Source of the DNA: BRH-c25 sp035627615
Lineage (GTDB): Bacteria > Bacillota > Clostridia > Lutisporales > Lutisporaceae
Direction of reading: 5' to 3'
Assembly (NCBI GenBank): GCA_035627615.1
Contig: DASPLL010000019.1
Span: 56,170 to 120,169 of the forward strand
Length of the DNA: 64,000 nucleotides
The notes under the pieces were generated by a model, which was not told where the DNA came from, made no database searches, and saw nothing but the letters and a program-made list of their open reading frames with translations. The position numbers and the translations under genes were made by a program. Within the stretch, counting starts at the first letter, position 1; the number at the start of each line of letters is the position of its first letter. Below, piece by piece: positions 35,902-45,077 of the stretch.

Positions 35902-35920
35902 CCTTTGCGGGGGTGAAATT

Positions 35921-36454
35921 TTGGATATTAAGAACAACAAGTTCTATCAGATGTGGTTTAAAAATGCCTGGACTTATGTAGCAGGTGCAGTACTGCTATC
36001 TCTATTCCAGATAGTTACATTGGCTACCACAAATGATCCCTGGGGTGTTTCCGGACCTTTTACCAACTGGGGCGCATGGCTGTACAGGGCAATAGGAGGC
36101 AGTGTTGACAAATGGTATTATTTCAGCAGCAAGGGTGCCCAGGCAACTCTGGCAGGAGGCTTCCTCAAGGATCCGGGTTCAATCAGGAATCTGGGCGTTA
36201 TAGTCGGCGCTCTGCTTGCTGCACTGCTGGCATCTCAGTTCAAATTCAAAAAGATAAAATCTTTGAAACAGGTTGTTGCCGCAATACTTGGCGGTTTACT
36301 AATGGGTTACGGTGCAAGGATAGCCGCCGGCTGTAATATCGGAGCATTATACAGCGGTATCGCTTCACTGTCCCTTTCAGGCTGGGTATTTGCAGTATTC
36401 CTCTTCCTTGGGGCAATGGTCGGCAGCAAGCTTCTGGTCAAATATTTCATGTAA
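35921..36454 (+). CDS. YeeE/YedE (TsuA-like) sulfur transporter, C-terminal half
   Basis: About 178 aa from a TTG start at 35921 (GGGGGTG 7 bp upstream). Four helices. The motif GGLLMGYGARIAAGCNIGALYSG carries the conserved Cys of the C-terminal repeat in YeeE. It would pair with the 232-aa product to make a complete channel. Longer frames upstream overlap tusA and lack a ribosome site. Confidence 0.82.
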   Translation: MDIKNNKFYQMWFKNAWTYVAGAVLLSLFQIVTLATTNDPWGVSGPFTNWGAWLYRAIGGSVDKWYYFSSKGAQATLAGGFLKDPGSIRNLGVIVGALLAALLASQFKFKKIKSLKQVVAAILGGLLMGYGARIAAGCNIGALYSGIASLSLSGWVFAVFLFLGAMVGSKLLVKYFM

Positions 36455-36469
36455 CATAGGGGGATTATT

Positions 36470-37693
36470 GTGGAAAAGAAAGTTGAAAAGTATGATGTCG
36501 TCATTATCGGCGGCGGTGCAGCAGGATTAACTGCCGGCATATACTGCGGAAGAGCAAGGCTTAAGACCCTTCTTATAGAGAAATCTCTTGTTGGCGGACT
36601 TGCCACCTATACAAATGAAATCGAGAACTATCCCGGATTCCCGGAAGGTTCTACAGGTCTTGGGCTGATGGAGCTATTTCACAAACAGGCAAAAAAGTTC
36701 GGAGTTGACTTCAAGCTGACCGATGTCAAATCGGTGAAGCTGGATGGAGAAATTAAAATCGTAGAGACCTTCAGAAATATTTTTGAAGCAAAAGCAGTAG
36801 TAGTAGCATCCGGAGGCAAGCCAAGGCTTACCGGTGCCAAAGGCGAGGAAGGCTTCCTGTATGACAAGGGCATATCCTTCTGCGCTACCTGTGATGCCGC
36901 AGCTAATACAGGCAAGACAGTCCTGGTAGTCGGCAGCGGGGATGCTGCTATCGAAGAAGGCATGTTCCTTACCAAATTTGCATATAAGGTCATTGTATCA
37001 GTACTTCACGATACAGGTAAGATGGACTGCAATGAAATTGCAAAAGCACAGGCAATGTCAAACCCGAAGATGGAATTCATCTGGAATACCGTAGTTGATG
37101 AATTTGTGGGGGAAGAACGCTTAAATACTGTAATACTTAAGAACGTAAAGACCAACGAGCTTATACCTGTAAAGGCGGACTCATGCTTCCTGTTCATAGG
37201 CTATCTGCCCAACACCGACATATTCAATGGGATGCTTGATATGAACAGAGGCGGATATTTGCTGACCAATGAGAAAATGGAGACCAACATTGAAGGAGTA
37301 TTTGCTGCGGGAGATGTCCGCGACAAGTTCCTGAAGCAGGTTGCAACAGCTGTCGGTGACGGTGCAATAGCAGGATATTCGGTGGAGAAGTATATTGCAG
37401 AAAGTGAAACCTTCCATAATCAGATTATGAAGTCCGACATGCCGGGTCTTGTGTATATATGGAATGCGGTAGACCCGAAATGCAGGGAATTGCTTCCTGT
37501 CATCGAGAAATGCGAAGCTGAATTGAAGGGAAAGGTCCGGGTCACCAGGGTGGATATATACAAATCAGCAGGTATTGCAAACAGGCTTGGCGTTGATCAG
37601 GCTCCCTGCGTGGTATCAATCAAGGCTGGAAAGATCGACAGGATAATAAAGGACAATATTTGTGAGCAGGAAATTGCTGCTGCTCTGGAATAG
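36470..37693 (+). CDS. Thioredoxin reductase-like flavoprotein fused to a degenerate thioredoxin domain
   Basis: 407 aa, GTG start with AGGGGG. Residues 1 to about 310 are a TrxB-type FAD/NAD(P)H oxidoreductase: IIGGGAAGLTAGIYCGRA, redox pair CATC in SFCATCDAA, VGSGDAAIEEG, GVFAAGDVRDK. The last 90 residues are thioredoxin-like (VYIWNAVDPKCRELLPVIEK; LGVDQAPCVVSIKAG) but keep only one Cys of the CxxC, and the WCGP part is lost. It ends the sulfur operon, suggesting reduction of persulfide or thiosulfonate delivered by TusA. Confidence 0.85.
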   Translation: MEKKVEKYDVVIIGGGAAGLTAGIYCGRARLKTLLIEKSLVGGLATYTNEIENYPGFPEGSTGLGLMELFHKQAKKFGVDFKLTDVKSVKLDGEIKIVETFRNIFEAKAVVVASGGKPRLTGAKGEEGFLYDKGISFCATCDAAANTGKTVLVVGSGDAAIEEGMFLTKFAYKVIVSVLHDTGKMDCNEIAKAQAMSNPKMEFIWNTVVDEFVGEERLNTVILKNVKTNELIPVKADSCFLFIGYLPNTDIFNGMLDMNRGGYLLTNEKMETNIEGVFAAGDVRDKFLKQVATAVGDGAIAGYSVEKYIAESETFHNQIMKSDMPGLVYIWNAVDPKCRELLPVIEKCEAELKGKVRVTRVDIYKSAGIANRLGVDQAPCVVSIKAGKIDRIIKDNICEQEIAAALE

Positions 37694-37699
37694 AAGCTT

Positions 37700-37732
37700 A
37701 AAAACCTCTGTACGTTTTGTACAGAGGTTTTT
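37700..37732. terminator. Bidirectional terminator
   Basis: A 14-bp perfect stem (AAAAACCTCTGTAC) with a 5-nt loop separates the plus-strand sulfur operon from the convergent S-layer gene. Confidence 0.9.
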
Positions 37733-37737
37733 CAATC

Positions 37738-40700
37738 TTAGATCAATCCCGATTCCTGCAGCAAACGTCTTACGATTGCCGCAACCTGTGCTTTTGTTAT
37801 ATTTTCTTTCGGTGCAATATGCTTGTCTCCTATACCCGTAATAACTCCTGTTCTAATACACCTTGCAACCGAGGCTTTCGCCCAGCCTGCTGTATCACCG
37901 GCATCCTTAAGAGTTCCGAGCAAGCTTTCTGTCTCTTCACTATTGGGTTCCAGTGAAAGCCCTGTGAGGTTCATTGCCCTGGCTGTCATAGCCATAGCCT
38001 CTTCCCTGCTGATCAGCTTATCCGGTCCGAAGGTGCCGTCCCCATATCCCTTGATCAATTCAAACTCAGCTGCTGTTATAACTACATCATGATACCATGC
38101 AGTTTTAGCTACATCACTGAAGGAGACATTCCCTTCAACAGGCCTGAGTCCCAAGCCCCTGACCAGAATTGCCGCAAACTCGGCTCTGGTTATTTCTTTA
38201 TCCGGCTTGTAAAGTCCGCTGTTCTCACCGAAGACTATCATCCTTGAATATGTGTCGTTGGTTTCAATCTTCGCCCAATGCCTTACCACATCCGGGAATT
38301 CCTTAGGATTCCAGATGACTGTGTGAATGCCGTCTCCATACAGACTGTTAATCTTCGCATAATATTTTCCGCCTGTCACTGTTACTTCCGTCGGTACATG
38401 TGATATCTTCATTTCATCATCAACATATACTCCAGTTGTTATTTTCTGCAGAGCTATGCCTTCCGGCATCGGGATAATCATCTCAATATATTGATCAAGC
38501 AATCCCACCGGTATATCCTTTCCTGAAAAGCTGAAAGAAATACTGCTTGCCAATGGTACTGCAGACATTTGTGCTCCTTTGGCCTTGATTGCAGCTGTGA
38601 TCTGGTTCTGCTTACCGCCTGTAACTTTGTCTAATGTCAGCTTAACCATAACATCCTTCAAGTCATCAGAGCTTCCAAGTATTCCGTTCAGACCAGCGGT
38701 ATTCACTGCTGCTGCAGGGATATTCCAGGTCGCCTCCGGCGCCACGATACTTGCGGTATCCTCCTTGGTTTGCATTAGCTTGAGCAGCTCTGCATTTAAT
38801 ATTACTTCATACTTATTTGCCTGCTCAGAGGTTACGATGCTGATCGTTTCTCCATTTTCACCGTTTTTAATGATATCTATCAGTTTGTCATTGTTAATAG
38901 TTATTTTAACTTCTGCATTACCGTCCTTATGTGTTTTCTCGATATCTGCAACATCGTTAAGCTCTGCACTGCCGATTTCAATACCGGTTTCAGGAGTTGA
39001 AGGCTTTGTAACAGGTATCGGCGCCGGTATGACCTTGGGTTTTGAAGTATCATCACTGTCATTGTCCCTATTAACAGCAGAAGCTCTAACTATCTGGAAA
39101 CGGCTGAATTCTTCTATCTCAAACTGTACTCCGGAAGGTACACCGTTTTTATATACGATCACGGGGGTCAAAAGCTCAGTACTGTCACTGTGCTCTATAA
39201 ATACCCTTAGAGAATCAAGAAATTCGGCTCTGCCCTCTTCAGGTATCGTTACTCCATCCAGAGGAAGTATAACCGTAGTTCTGTAACCTGTATAATTTGT
39301 CTCAATTTTTCTTGGGATCCCGAGCACATTCAGCTCTTTGCCGCCGCTGACCAGCTGTATTATATTGGTATCGGTCCTTGCATTGCTCTTTGCGTTATCC
39401 TGCTCGGATGCATCATTAACCGGTACTATACGGAAGTATAAGTCCGTACCCGATTGTGCCATTTCATTAAGAATGCTCTGTTCAAGCTTTATGGAGCCTT
39501 CATCGGTGTTCACTTCCAATACGGCATTCCTATCGGCGATTGCACTTATAGCCGCTGCCGGAATCTCCACAGCCAGTTGGTCCGCCTTGTCATTGGCATC
39601 CTGCTGCATCGATATGCTTACGGTATTCTGATTTTCACCGCTGTTCTGCGGGTCCATGGCTTCTGTCAATGCTATGATCTTGTCTGTTTCTACCATCACA
39701 TAATCTATCTTTGTTTCGTCCTCAAGAACAGTCCTGCCTATTTCAAAAGTGTCTGATTGTCCGGAGGCTCCTGCCTCAGCTGTTCTTCCGGTATTTCCCC
39801 TTATTTCCTCCTTAACCACGCCCTCTTTTTGTACAACAAGAAGGAATTTCTTTGTAATACTTGCCGAGCCTTTTGTAATATGAGCTGTCAATATGACATT
39901 TTTGTTGCTGCCTGCTGCAGACGGCCTTGTGACAGTAGCATCCACTTTGCCTTCTCCAGGCTGAAGTATTATCGTGTCACTATCCGAGGTCCAGCTGATT
40001 TCGGTATTGTGGCTTCCTGTTGTAAGTGCCCAGAAGTTGAGAGTTATACATTCCCACGTATCTCCTGCACCGAAGTCAAAAGCAGTTTCCATCGTCAGAT
40101 TTTTGCCTGCATCTAAAGCTGCATCTTCATCACTGAGCTTCAATACTTTTACCGTAAACTGCCTGGTGGCTTGAATGCCTGTAGCATCTTCCGTAATAGT
40201 AGCTGTAAGAGTTACAAGGGTGTCGCTTCCTTCAGGTTCAGGTCTTTTTACCCTTCCGCTTGCGGTTATCAGGTTTGTATTGCCAGACTCCCATGTAATA
40301 GTTGTCTTTCCGGATCTACCCTTTACCGGAAGATATATTGCGCGGGTAACATGATCCGCATTGTCATCACTCACTTCAGCCATATTGTCGTAATCTGCAT
40401 ATACAATATCAAGAGAGTTTACATCACTCCACAGGTTTGACGCCTGGATGGTCATGCTGTTGGAGGTAATACCTGTTCCTCCTGTCAATGCCGTACCGGC
40501 TACCGAGATGCTAAAATTGCTTATGGAGTTACTAAAATCTCCGTTAAAGGCCAGTGTCAGCTTGCAGCTTGCGGCATTCTCACGCACCGCATTCGTTACC
40601 GTCAGACCTGCGGGTGCATTATTAAGGGTTATAGCCGACTTATTTAAGCCGCTCCTTAAGCTGTCTCCAGCAAGGGTCAACGTCAGTATCAAGCCATCCA

Positions 40701-43700
40701 GGTCCTCCTTTTTCAGTGTATCCGGAGCGGCCATCAAGTAGCGGCTAGTTGTAGTAAATTGTCTTGCCTCGCCGTAGCTTGTGCCTATCCTGTTTGAAGC
40801 AAATGCTTTTACTATATATACTGTATTTGGTGTAAGACCTGTCAGTGTAACGCTAAAATCACCCGTGCCGCCGTCTGTAGTCTCAACAGTGGTAAATTCG
40901 GAAGCTGTGACTGATTTGTATTTTATCCCCCTTCTTACAGTATCCGTCCCTCCTGTTGAGGTTACCATCCCCCGTACCGTAGCCGTAACACCGCTTATAT
41001 CCATATCTGCTGCTGTTGTTACTACAGGCGTCATCGTATTTATAATTGTCATATTGTCTGAGGTAATACTTGTATTTTCCTTCAACGCCGAACCATCTAC
41101 AGTGATGTTGAAATTATTGATCACATTGTTAAAATGAGTACCGTCAAAGTCCAGAGTAATAATACTGCTTGAAGCATCCTGATATACTGCTTCCGCTACC
41201 GTAAGACCCTCAGGTGCATTGTTGAGAATTATATCCGATTCTCTTAAGCCATTCTTAAAACTGTCCCCAGCAAGAGTCAGTGAAATTTCCATTCCATCCA
41301 GGTTCTCCTCTGTCAGTGCCTCATCGGGCTCTGCTGACATAGAGCGTCCGGTAGTAGTGAATTGTATGTTTCCTCCGTAGCATTTACCTACATTGTTTGC
41401 GGCATATGCCCTGGCTGTATATTCTGTATTTGGCGCCAGTCCCGTCAGCTTTACGCTGAAGTCGCCAAGCCCTCCGGCTTCTGCATAGACTGCTGAGTAT
41501 ACAGTTTCAGAGGCCTCCCTATATTCTATCCCTCTCTCCACTGTATCCGTCCCGCCGGTGGAGTTTACCATTCCGCGGACCGTCGCCGATATGCTTCCGA
41601 TATCGTTGGCAAGGGTAAATGTCGTTATTGCAGGCGCAATCGTATTTATAATCGTCATATTGTCTGAGGTAATGCTTGTATTCTCCTCCAATGCTGAGCC
41701 TGCTACAGTTATGCTGAAATCATTGATTATGCTGTCAAAATGCGTACCGTCAAAATCCAGGGTAATAATACTGCTTGACGCATCCTGATATACTGCTTCC
41801 GCTACCGTCAGACCCTCCGGTCCATTGTTAAGAGTGATACCTGACTTGTCCAGACCATTTTTAAAGCTTTCACCGACGAGAGTCAGTTCAATAGTCATTC
41901 CGTCCAGGTTCTCCTCTGTCATCACTTCATCGGGCTCTGCTGACATGGAACGACTGGTAGTAGTAAACTGTATGTTTTCTCCGTAGCCGGTACCCGCACT
42001 GTTTACGGCAAATGCCCTGAACGTATATTCCGTTTCCGGCGTCAGGCCCGTCAGTGTGACGCTGAAGCTGCCGGTTCCCGCTCCGGCTGCATTGGCAGTA
42101 ATATATTCAGTACCGGAGCTTATCTTGTACTCCACACCGCAAGCAGTCACATCCAGCCCGCCGGAGGAATATACATATCCGGACACAGTAGCTGTTACTC
42201 CTCCGATTGCACTGGCTCCTGCAGTTCTTACCTCAGGGGAGGAACCCCGTGAGAAAACCCCTAGTGACTGTGTTTTGCTGTTGCCGTTGACGTCCTTTGC
42301 CTGGACATATATCTCATAGCTCCCCCCGGAAACAGTTGATGATCCTATAATGCTTGTACCGCTTACGGTTGTCCAGTCGCCAACCACATTACTGCCGCCG
42401 TCCGCAGGTATTTTAATTACTCTGTAACCTGCCAGACTGCCGCTTGTAGAGTCAACGCCAAAGGAAAAGCTCTTTGACGCATCTGTATATATAACATCCC
42501 CGGAGCCTGCAGGGTCGGTTCTGCTGATTGTAATGCTTCCGCTTTCTCTAAATACCGTAACAGTCTGATTGTAATATGCCGACCAGTTGCCAGGGCCCTT
42601 TTCGACTCTCAGCTTTATAGTGTACTTGCCCGCTGCCTTCCCGGCAAAATCAAAAATGGGATTTTGTGAAGCTGATGCAAGCCCTGTCTGCTCTACCAGT
42701 ATGGAATTGTACACCTTCCACTCCCAACCGGATATTGCTTCTCCGGCCGGATGATATGAGGCATCCGTTGCCTGAACTGTTTCTGTTGTCTGCAAGCCTG
42801 CAATTTCCGTATCCGGCATCAGCTCTGATTTATCCAGAGTAAATATCGAAACCGGAGGCGCTACAGTATCATTGGCAATATATGCGATGGCATAGTCGCT
42901 CCAGCTCCCGGTTACTGAATCTTGTATCCTGAGCGATACAATATTGTATGTACCTGTAGGGAATACCAGGGAAGTAGTACTGTCAGTCCCCTGGTCCTGC
43001 CAGATGCCTCCTTCCACATCCATCACCCGCCACTTATAAGCTCCTACTGGGTTTCCTAATGAGGAAACAGTGGTAGGCGTCGAGCAGGTAACACTGCCGT
43101 TACTGAGGAAATTACCATCAAAATCAGTATTTATTATTGGTTTCGAGATTACAGGCATCAGATCCAGCTGGTCTGCTATATAGTCAGCCAGGGCATCGGT
43201 GCCTTCATCAAGGGTATCGCAATTTCCATCAGTCCTATTTATGAATATACCTCTTCCATTATTTCTTTCTACAAAGCCGTCTGACTGGGCCTTTACTGAG
43301 TTGTAGCTCCCTATGACCGGACTTAGTGCGTTGTTGATGCCCCAGCCCACATAATGGGTGCTGTTCTGCATCATGTAATATAATATAGTCGCCAGATCCG
43401 ACTTGTCTGCAAAATCAGGAACTCCGTCATTATCAACATTGGCAATGACCCTGAAGGAATCCTGATAGTTCCATGATGTATTCTTTACCATGTCTGTGAA
43501 GCTGACCGAGGTATCTTCCGACATTGCGAGGTTGCTGAAGGTCACATGGGTCAAGGACTGACAGTTATGGGCCGTATAGCATGCAATGGGTCCGAAGCCG
43601 AAGGTATTATAGGTAGTGGTAAGTGCAACATTGTCCAGTATCTTATTCTTGATGGTGCTGTAGGTACTGTCGGTAAATTGGTAAAAGGATACCGATGCAG

Positions 43701-44532
43701 GTGAGGCGGCAAGCTTCAGATACCTCATGGTACCGCTGGAAGGCGCAGGTTTTGGTATACTATTCATGCAGTAAACCGTACCTCCCCATTTGGAGGCTGA
43801 AGGTGCAGCACCCAGGGTAATGTTGCTTGAATTCATAAATTGGTTGATCTCAATATTGTCAAGCCTGTATAAATAAACAGAAGACTGTCCTATAAGAACC
43901 ATATACCCGGACAGCCTTCTGTCCGAGGAGCTGCTGTAAGTATATCTCGCATTGAACATAAATCCAACGCCTTCTGCCGTATGGTAATCTACCACCTGCT
44001 CATTCAGCAGGAAAGAAAACACCTTGTTATTGGCATTATTATTCGGTGCAAATAGAAAATCCTTGAATGCGGGAGAGCCATACCCGTAAAAGTCTATACT
44101 GCTGCCTGATGTCAATACGTGGGTAGGCTGCGTATAGTTAGTCGGAAGTCCAGGCCCGATGTATCTGTCAGAAGGGCTTGTCGCAGTACCGATATGCTTT
44201 ACAATACTGATAGTTGTATCAACTACATTCTCCGGATAATTGGTGTGATCAAAGCGGTACCAATCTATGCTTGAGGATACAACACTGGTATCTACCGCGT
44301 TGACATGTATCCTGTCCAACGGTACCCCATAGGTAGTATTCAGCCTATTCTTCAGCCTATCAGAAAAGCCTGTCAGGTCAAGGTTGTTGCTTGCAGTATC
44401 AGCCGCAAGCGTAACCTCTATCTCCTTGTCAGGTGCTGTTGAGGCCTCTGCCGTGAAAGGAAGAAATAACGAATTTACTAGAATAGAAATAATGAGTAAT
44501 AAATGAAGTGTTTTTTTATAGATTTTTTCCAT
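37738..44532 (-). CDS. Giant S-layer-homology protein with fibronectin-like and Ig-like repeats
   Basis: About 2264 aa. A signal peptide (LLLIISILVNSLFLPFTAEAS) leads into an unrecognised N-terminal region of about 560 residues. Ig-like segments follow, then three repeats (about 830-1250) each pairing an Fn3-like unit (GVTATVRGMV, GLTPNTEYTARAYA) with a beta unit ending SITSDNMTI. Two atrophied-bacterial-Ig domains, a conserved pre-SLH domain (KITTGVYVDD, HVPTEV) and three C-terminal SLH repeats (PDKEITRAEFAAILVRGLG) complete it. SLH repeats bind pyruvylated wall polymer. ATG at 44532, with GGGGGAT upstream. It is cotranscribed with the receiver gene. Confidence 0.88.
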   Translation of the reverse strand: MEKIYKKTLHLLLIISILVNSLFLPFTAEASTAPDKEIEVTLAADTASNNLDLTGFSDRLKNRLNTTYGVPLDRIHVNAVDTSVVSSSIDWYRFDHTNYPENVVDTTISIVKHIGTATSPSDRYIGPGLPTNYTQPTHVLTSGSSIDFYGYGSPAFKDFLFAPNNNANNKVFSFLLNEQVVDYHTAEGVGFMFNARYTYSSSSDRRLSGYMVLIGQSSVYLYRLDNIEINQFMNSSNITLGAAPSASKWGGTVYCMNSIPKPAPSSGTMRYLKLAASPASVSFYQFTDSTYSTIKNKILDNVALTTTYNTFGFGPIACYTAHNCQSLTHVTFSNLAMSEDTSVSFTDMVKNTSWNYQDSFRVIANVDNDGVPDFADKSDLATILYYMMQNSTHYVGWGINNALSPVIGSYNSVKAQSDGFVERNNGRGIFINRTDGNCDTLDEGTDALADYIADQLDLMPVISKPIINTDFDGNFLSNGSVTCSTPTTVSSLGNPVGAYKWRVMDVEGGIWQDQGTDSTTSLVFPTGTYNIVSLRIQDSVTGSWSDYAIAYIANDTVAPPVSIFTLDKSELMPDTEIAGLQTTETVQATDASYHPAGEAISGWEWKVYNSILVEQTGLASASQNPIFDFAGKAAGKYTIKLRVEKGPGNWSAYYNQTVTVFRESGSITISRTDPAGSGDVIYTDASKSFSFGVDSTSGSLAGYRVIKIPADGGSNVVGDWTTVSGTSIIGSSTVSGGSYEIYVQAKDVNGNSKTQSLGVFSRGSSPEVRTAGASAIGGVTATVSGYVYSSGGLDVTACGVEYKISSGTEYITANAAGAGTGSFSVTLTGLTPETEYTFRAFAVNSAGTGYGENIQFTTTSRSMSAEPDEVMTEENLDGMTIELTLVGESFKNGLDKSGITLNNGPEGLTVAEAVYQDASSSIITLDFDGTHFDSIINDFSITVAGSALEENTSITSDNMTIINTIAPAITTFTLANDIGSISATVRGMVNSTGGTDTVERGIEYREASETVYSAVYAEAGGLGDFSVKLTGLAPNTEYTARAYAANNVGKCYGGNIQFTTTGRSMSAEPDEALTEENLDGMEISLTLAGDSFKNGLRESDIILNNAPEGLTVAEAVYQDASSSIITLDFDGTHFNNVINNFNITVDGSALKENTSITSDNMTIINTMTPVVTTAADMDISGVTATVRGMVTSTGGTDTVRRGIKYKSVTASEFTTVETTDGGTGDFSVTLTGLTPNTVYIVKAFASNRIGTSYGEARQFTTTSRYLMAAPDTLKKEDLDGLILTLTLAGDSLRSGLNKSAITLNNAPAGLTVTNAVRENAASCKLTLAFNGDFSNSISNFSISVAGTALTGGTGITSNSMTIQASNLWSDVNSLDIVYADYDNMAEVSDDNADHVTRAIYLPVKGRSGKTTITWESGNTNLITASGRVKRPEPEGSDTLVTLTATITEDATGIQATRQFTVKVLKLSDEDAALDAGKNLTMETAFDFGAGDTWECITLNFWALTTGSHNTEISWTSDSDTIILQPGEGKVDATVTRPSAAGSNKNVILTAHITKGSASITKKFLLVVQKEGVVKEEIRGNTGRTAEAGASGQSDTFEIGRTVLEDETKIDYVMVETDKIIALTEAMDPQNSGENQNTVSISMQQDANDKADQLAVEIPAAAISAIADRNAVLEVNTDEGSIKLEQSILNEMAQSGTDLYFRIVPVNDASEQDNAKSNARTDTNIIQLVSGGKELNVLGIPRKIETNYTGYRTTVILPLDGVTIPEEGRAEFLDSLRVFIEHSDSTELLTPVIVYKNGVPSGVQFEIEEFSRFQIVRASAVNRDNDSDDTSKPKVIPAPIPVTKPSTPETGIEIGSAELNDVADIEKTHKDGNAEVKITINNDKLIDIIKNGENGETISIVTSEQANKYEVILNAELLKLMQTKEDTASIVAPEATWNIPAAAVNTAGLNGILGSSDDLKDVMVKLTLDKVTGGKQNQITAAIKAKGAQMSAVPLASSISFSFSGKDIPVGLLDQYIEMIIPMPEGIALQKITTGVYVDDEMKISHVPTEVTVTGGKYYAKINSLYGDGIHTVIWNPKEFPDVVRHWAKIETNDTYSRMIVFGENSGLYKPDKEITRAEFAAILVRGLGLRPVEGNVSFSDVAKTAWYHDVVITAAEFELIKGYGDGTFGPDKLISREEAMAMTARAMNLTGLSLEPNSEETESLLGTLKDAGDTAGWAKASVARCIRTGVITGIGDKHIAPKENITKAQVAAIVRRLLQESGLI

Positions 44533-44562
44533 CAAATATATCCCCCGTTCCATAAAATATTT

Positions 44563-44913
44563 TTATCCACCTAATCTCAAACACTTTTCGAATTTATTTT
44601 TATCTGTTGGGCAAAGCAGATACCCGTTTGCTCCCAGCTCATAAGCATCCAGTGCGTAGCCCCGCTCCTCGGAAGTGAAAATTATCAGTATGTTGGGATA
44701 CATATTCTTGATAATTTTTGCCGTTTTAAGTCCGGAGGTCCCTTCATACCCAAGTCTGATTATGCATAAGGTAGGAGGGAGCTCCATGACCCTCGAGATA
44801 AATCTGGAGCAGTCACTGTATAACTCAACTGCTGAAATCTTTGGATTCCCTGACAGCCACAGAAGCATTTGATCCAGACTGCTGCTTCCTTCGTCCAATA
44901 TGTATACCTTCAA
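44563..44913 (-). CDS. Stand-alone pseudo-receiver domain
   Basis: About 116 aa from TTG 44913 (a GTG at 44922 is possible). The receiver fold is clear: an acidic Asp-Glu pair at residues 7-8 (YILDEGSS), IIFTSEERGYALDAYELGANGYLL. The phospho-acceptor Asp is replaced by Arg (CIIRLGYEG, residue 53) and the conserved Lys before Pro by Cys (LLCPTDKNKF). It has no output domain and cannot be phosphorylated in the usual way. It is first gene of the unit with the giant S-layer protein, under a SARP-type operator. Confidence 0.8.
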   Translation of the reverse strand: MKVYILDEGSSSLDQMLLWLSGNPKISAVELYSDCSRFISRVMELPPTLCIIRLGYEGTSGLKTAKIIKNMYPNILIIFTSEERGYALDAYELGANGYLLCPTDKNKFEKCLRLGG

Positions 44914-44953
44914 AACAATCACCTTCTTGTCGTTTATTGTCCAATATAATTAA

Positions 44954-44986
44954 ATTTTAGCGAAGGCTTCTCCCAAAATTCTCCCA
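44954..44986 (-). promoter_or_regulatory. SARP-type promoter/operator of the pseudo-receiver/S-layer unit
   Basis: Direct repeats TGGGAGA (44986-44980 and 44975-44969; 11-bp period, extended to TGGGAGAA) lie 9 bp (8 bp for the longer repeat) upstream of TAAAAT (44959-44954). The same layout occurs at 50111-50143. Confidence 0.75.
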
Positions 44987-45035
44987 AAGCCACGAAAAAG
45001 CGAGTGTATAAATATCAAGACATAATTACGTAGAA

Positions 45036-45060
45036 GACTCTCCTTTTGGGAGAGCCTTTT
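45036..45060. terminator. Hairpin after the 1668-aa S-layer gene
   Basis: CTCTCC / GGAGAG stem with flanking A/T tracts between the two S-layer units. The T run is better on the plus strand, so termination of the minus-strand transcript is likely but weaker. Confidence 0.5.
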
Positions 45061-45077
45061 TACTCTGATTATTTAAA

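Noticed and set aside
41020..42200. Regularly spaced repeats considered as a CRISPR array
   Set aside because: They are in-frame protein-domain repeats of about 0.5 kb period inside the S-layer gene, with no short repeat-spacer pattern.
45045..45054. TTTTGGGAGA, similar to the SARP repeat, on the plus strand
   Set aside because: It is a single copy in the loop and arm of a hairpin, on the wrong strand, with no -10 at the right distance.
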